Positions 63,688 through 64,000 of a stretch of 64,000 bases of DNA are shown piece by piece. The notes under the pieces are model-generated. The model was not told where the DNA came from and made no database searches. It saw only the letters and a list, made by a program, of their open reading frames with translations. Origin of the DNA: JAKFDI01 sp036676235 (GTDB lineage: Bacteria > Pseudomonadota > Gammaproteobacteria > Burkholderiales > Burkholderiaceae_C). A program made the position numbers and the translations under genes. Positions within the stretch are counted from its first letter, which is position 1; each line of letters opens with the position of its first letter. The stretch covers positions 62,001-126,000 of the forward strand of contig JAKFDI010000064.1 of the NCBI GenBank assembly GCA_036676235.1, read 5' to 3'.

Positions 63688-64000
63688 CCGCCTCGGCGCT
63701 GCAGCGCATCACGCCGCAGGGCGCCGTGCTCACCGAGATGAGCTGGGTGCTGATCGCTGGCGCCACGCTCATCTTCGTCTTCGTGATGGTGCTGCTGGCG
63801 CGCGCGATGCGCGGGCGGCAGGCACCGGCCAGCACGGCGCTGTGGGTCGTGGGCGGCGGCTTCCTGTTTCCGGTGGCGGTGCTGTCGGCACTGCTGGTCT
63901 ACACCACCGTGCGCAGCGCGCAGCTCGCGGCCGACCGGCCCGCTGACGCACTGGTGATCGGCGTGGTCGGCAAGATGTGGTGGTGGGAGCTGCGCTACCG
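63684..64000 (+). CDS. Cytochrome c oxidase subunit II, N-terminal fragment
   Basis: Runs off the window end. From TTG 63684, overlapping the cytochrome stop by four bases, it reads MTASALQRITPQGAV, then two transmembrane helices (SWVLIAGATLIFVFVMVLL and WVVGGGFLFPVAVLSALLV). It ends with GVVGKMWWWELRY, the start of the subunit II cupredoxin domain. GTG 63726 and ATG 63738 are alternative starts. The CuA cysteines are outside the window. Together with the cytochrome genes it suggests a second terminal oxidase cluster. Confidence 0.9.
   Translation, partial: MTASALQRITPQGAVLTEMSWVLIAGATLIFVFVMVLLARAMRGRQAPASTALWVVGGGFLFPVAVLSALLVYTTVRSAQLAADRPADALVIGVVGKMWWWELRY

Overview
The window is a G+C-rich chromosomal segment (about two thirds G+C by eye) of a betaproteobacterium, very probably order Burkholderiales. 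The gene order yceD-rpmF-plsX-fabH-fabD-fabG-acpP-fabF followed by rpoE-mucA-mucB-mucD-lepA-lepB, the pilB-pilC-pilD-coaE-zapD-yacG block, and the palindromic intergenic repeats all point to the Comamonadaceae/Sphaerotilaceae part of that order. The species cannot be named from the sequence. I found no rRNA, tRNA, CRISPR array, prophage or insertion sequence.

Positions 1-13433 (minus strand) form one long co-directional run. It covers ribosomal protein L32 and fatty-acid/phospholipid synthesis, then the sigma-E envelope-stress regulon (sigma factor, anti-sigma factor, RseB-like regulator, DegQ/MucD protease), then LepA and the start of LepB. Positions 13488-14860 (plus) carry a Maf/YceF pyrophosphatase and an RsmI-like methyltransferase. 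They face rhlE and a WecA-like lipid-carrier sugar transferase, both on minus.

Positions 17633-33927 (plus) are an O-antigen/surface polysaccharide cluster and the most distinctive part of the window. rfbBDAC makes dTDP-L-rhamnose. A short flippase-like protein, a polymerase-like membrane protein, a methyltransferase, three glycosyltransferases and an epimerase follow. A compact GDP-heptose cassette comes next: a 640-aa three-domain protein (nucleotidyltransferase, GmhB-like phosphatase and a uridine-kinase-like P-loop kinase), then HddA and GmhA. The cluster ends with an 815-aa fusion of an EptA-like phospho-group transferase and a GDPD-like TIM-barrel domain. The predicted product is a rhamnose- and heptose-containing glycan that may carry a phospho-substituent. 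lysS follows.

Positions 35861-46907 hold housekeeping and envelope genes: an enoyl-CoA hydratase, a DUF3108 protein, an M61 peptidase, dsbC, a UbiH-like monooxygenase, an AsmA protein, a MOSC protein and ychF. Positions 47105-54474 encode a MASE1-CHASE-PAS hybrid histidine kinase and the type IV pilus genes pilB, pilC and pilD. Then come coaE, zapD and yacG. A caspase-like protease coupled to an amidase follows on the minus strand, then a Yip1 protein, an AI-2E-family permease, a lipoprotein sugar dehydrogenase and a cytochrome c. The window ends in a c-type cytochrome lipoprotein and the first third of a cytochrome oxidase subunit II on plus.

Several gaps hold dispersed palindromic repeats: tandem TTCGACAGGCTCAG-type arrays, a CCCTCACCCC-type inverted repeat, a 99-bp element with 10-bp inverted ends, and a 165-bp element with about 37-bp inverted ends.
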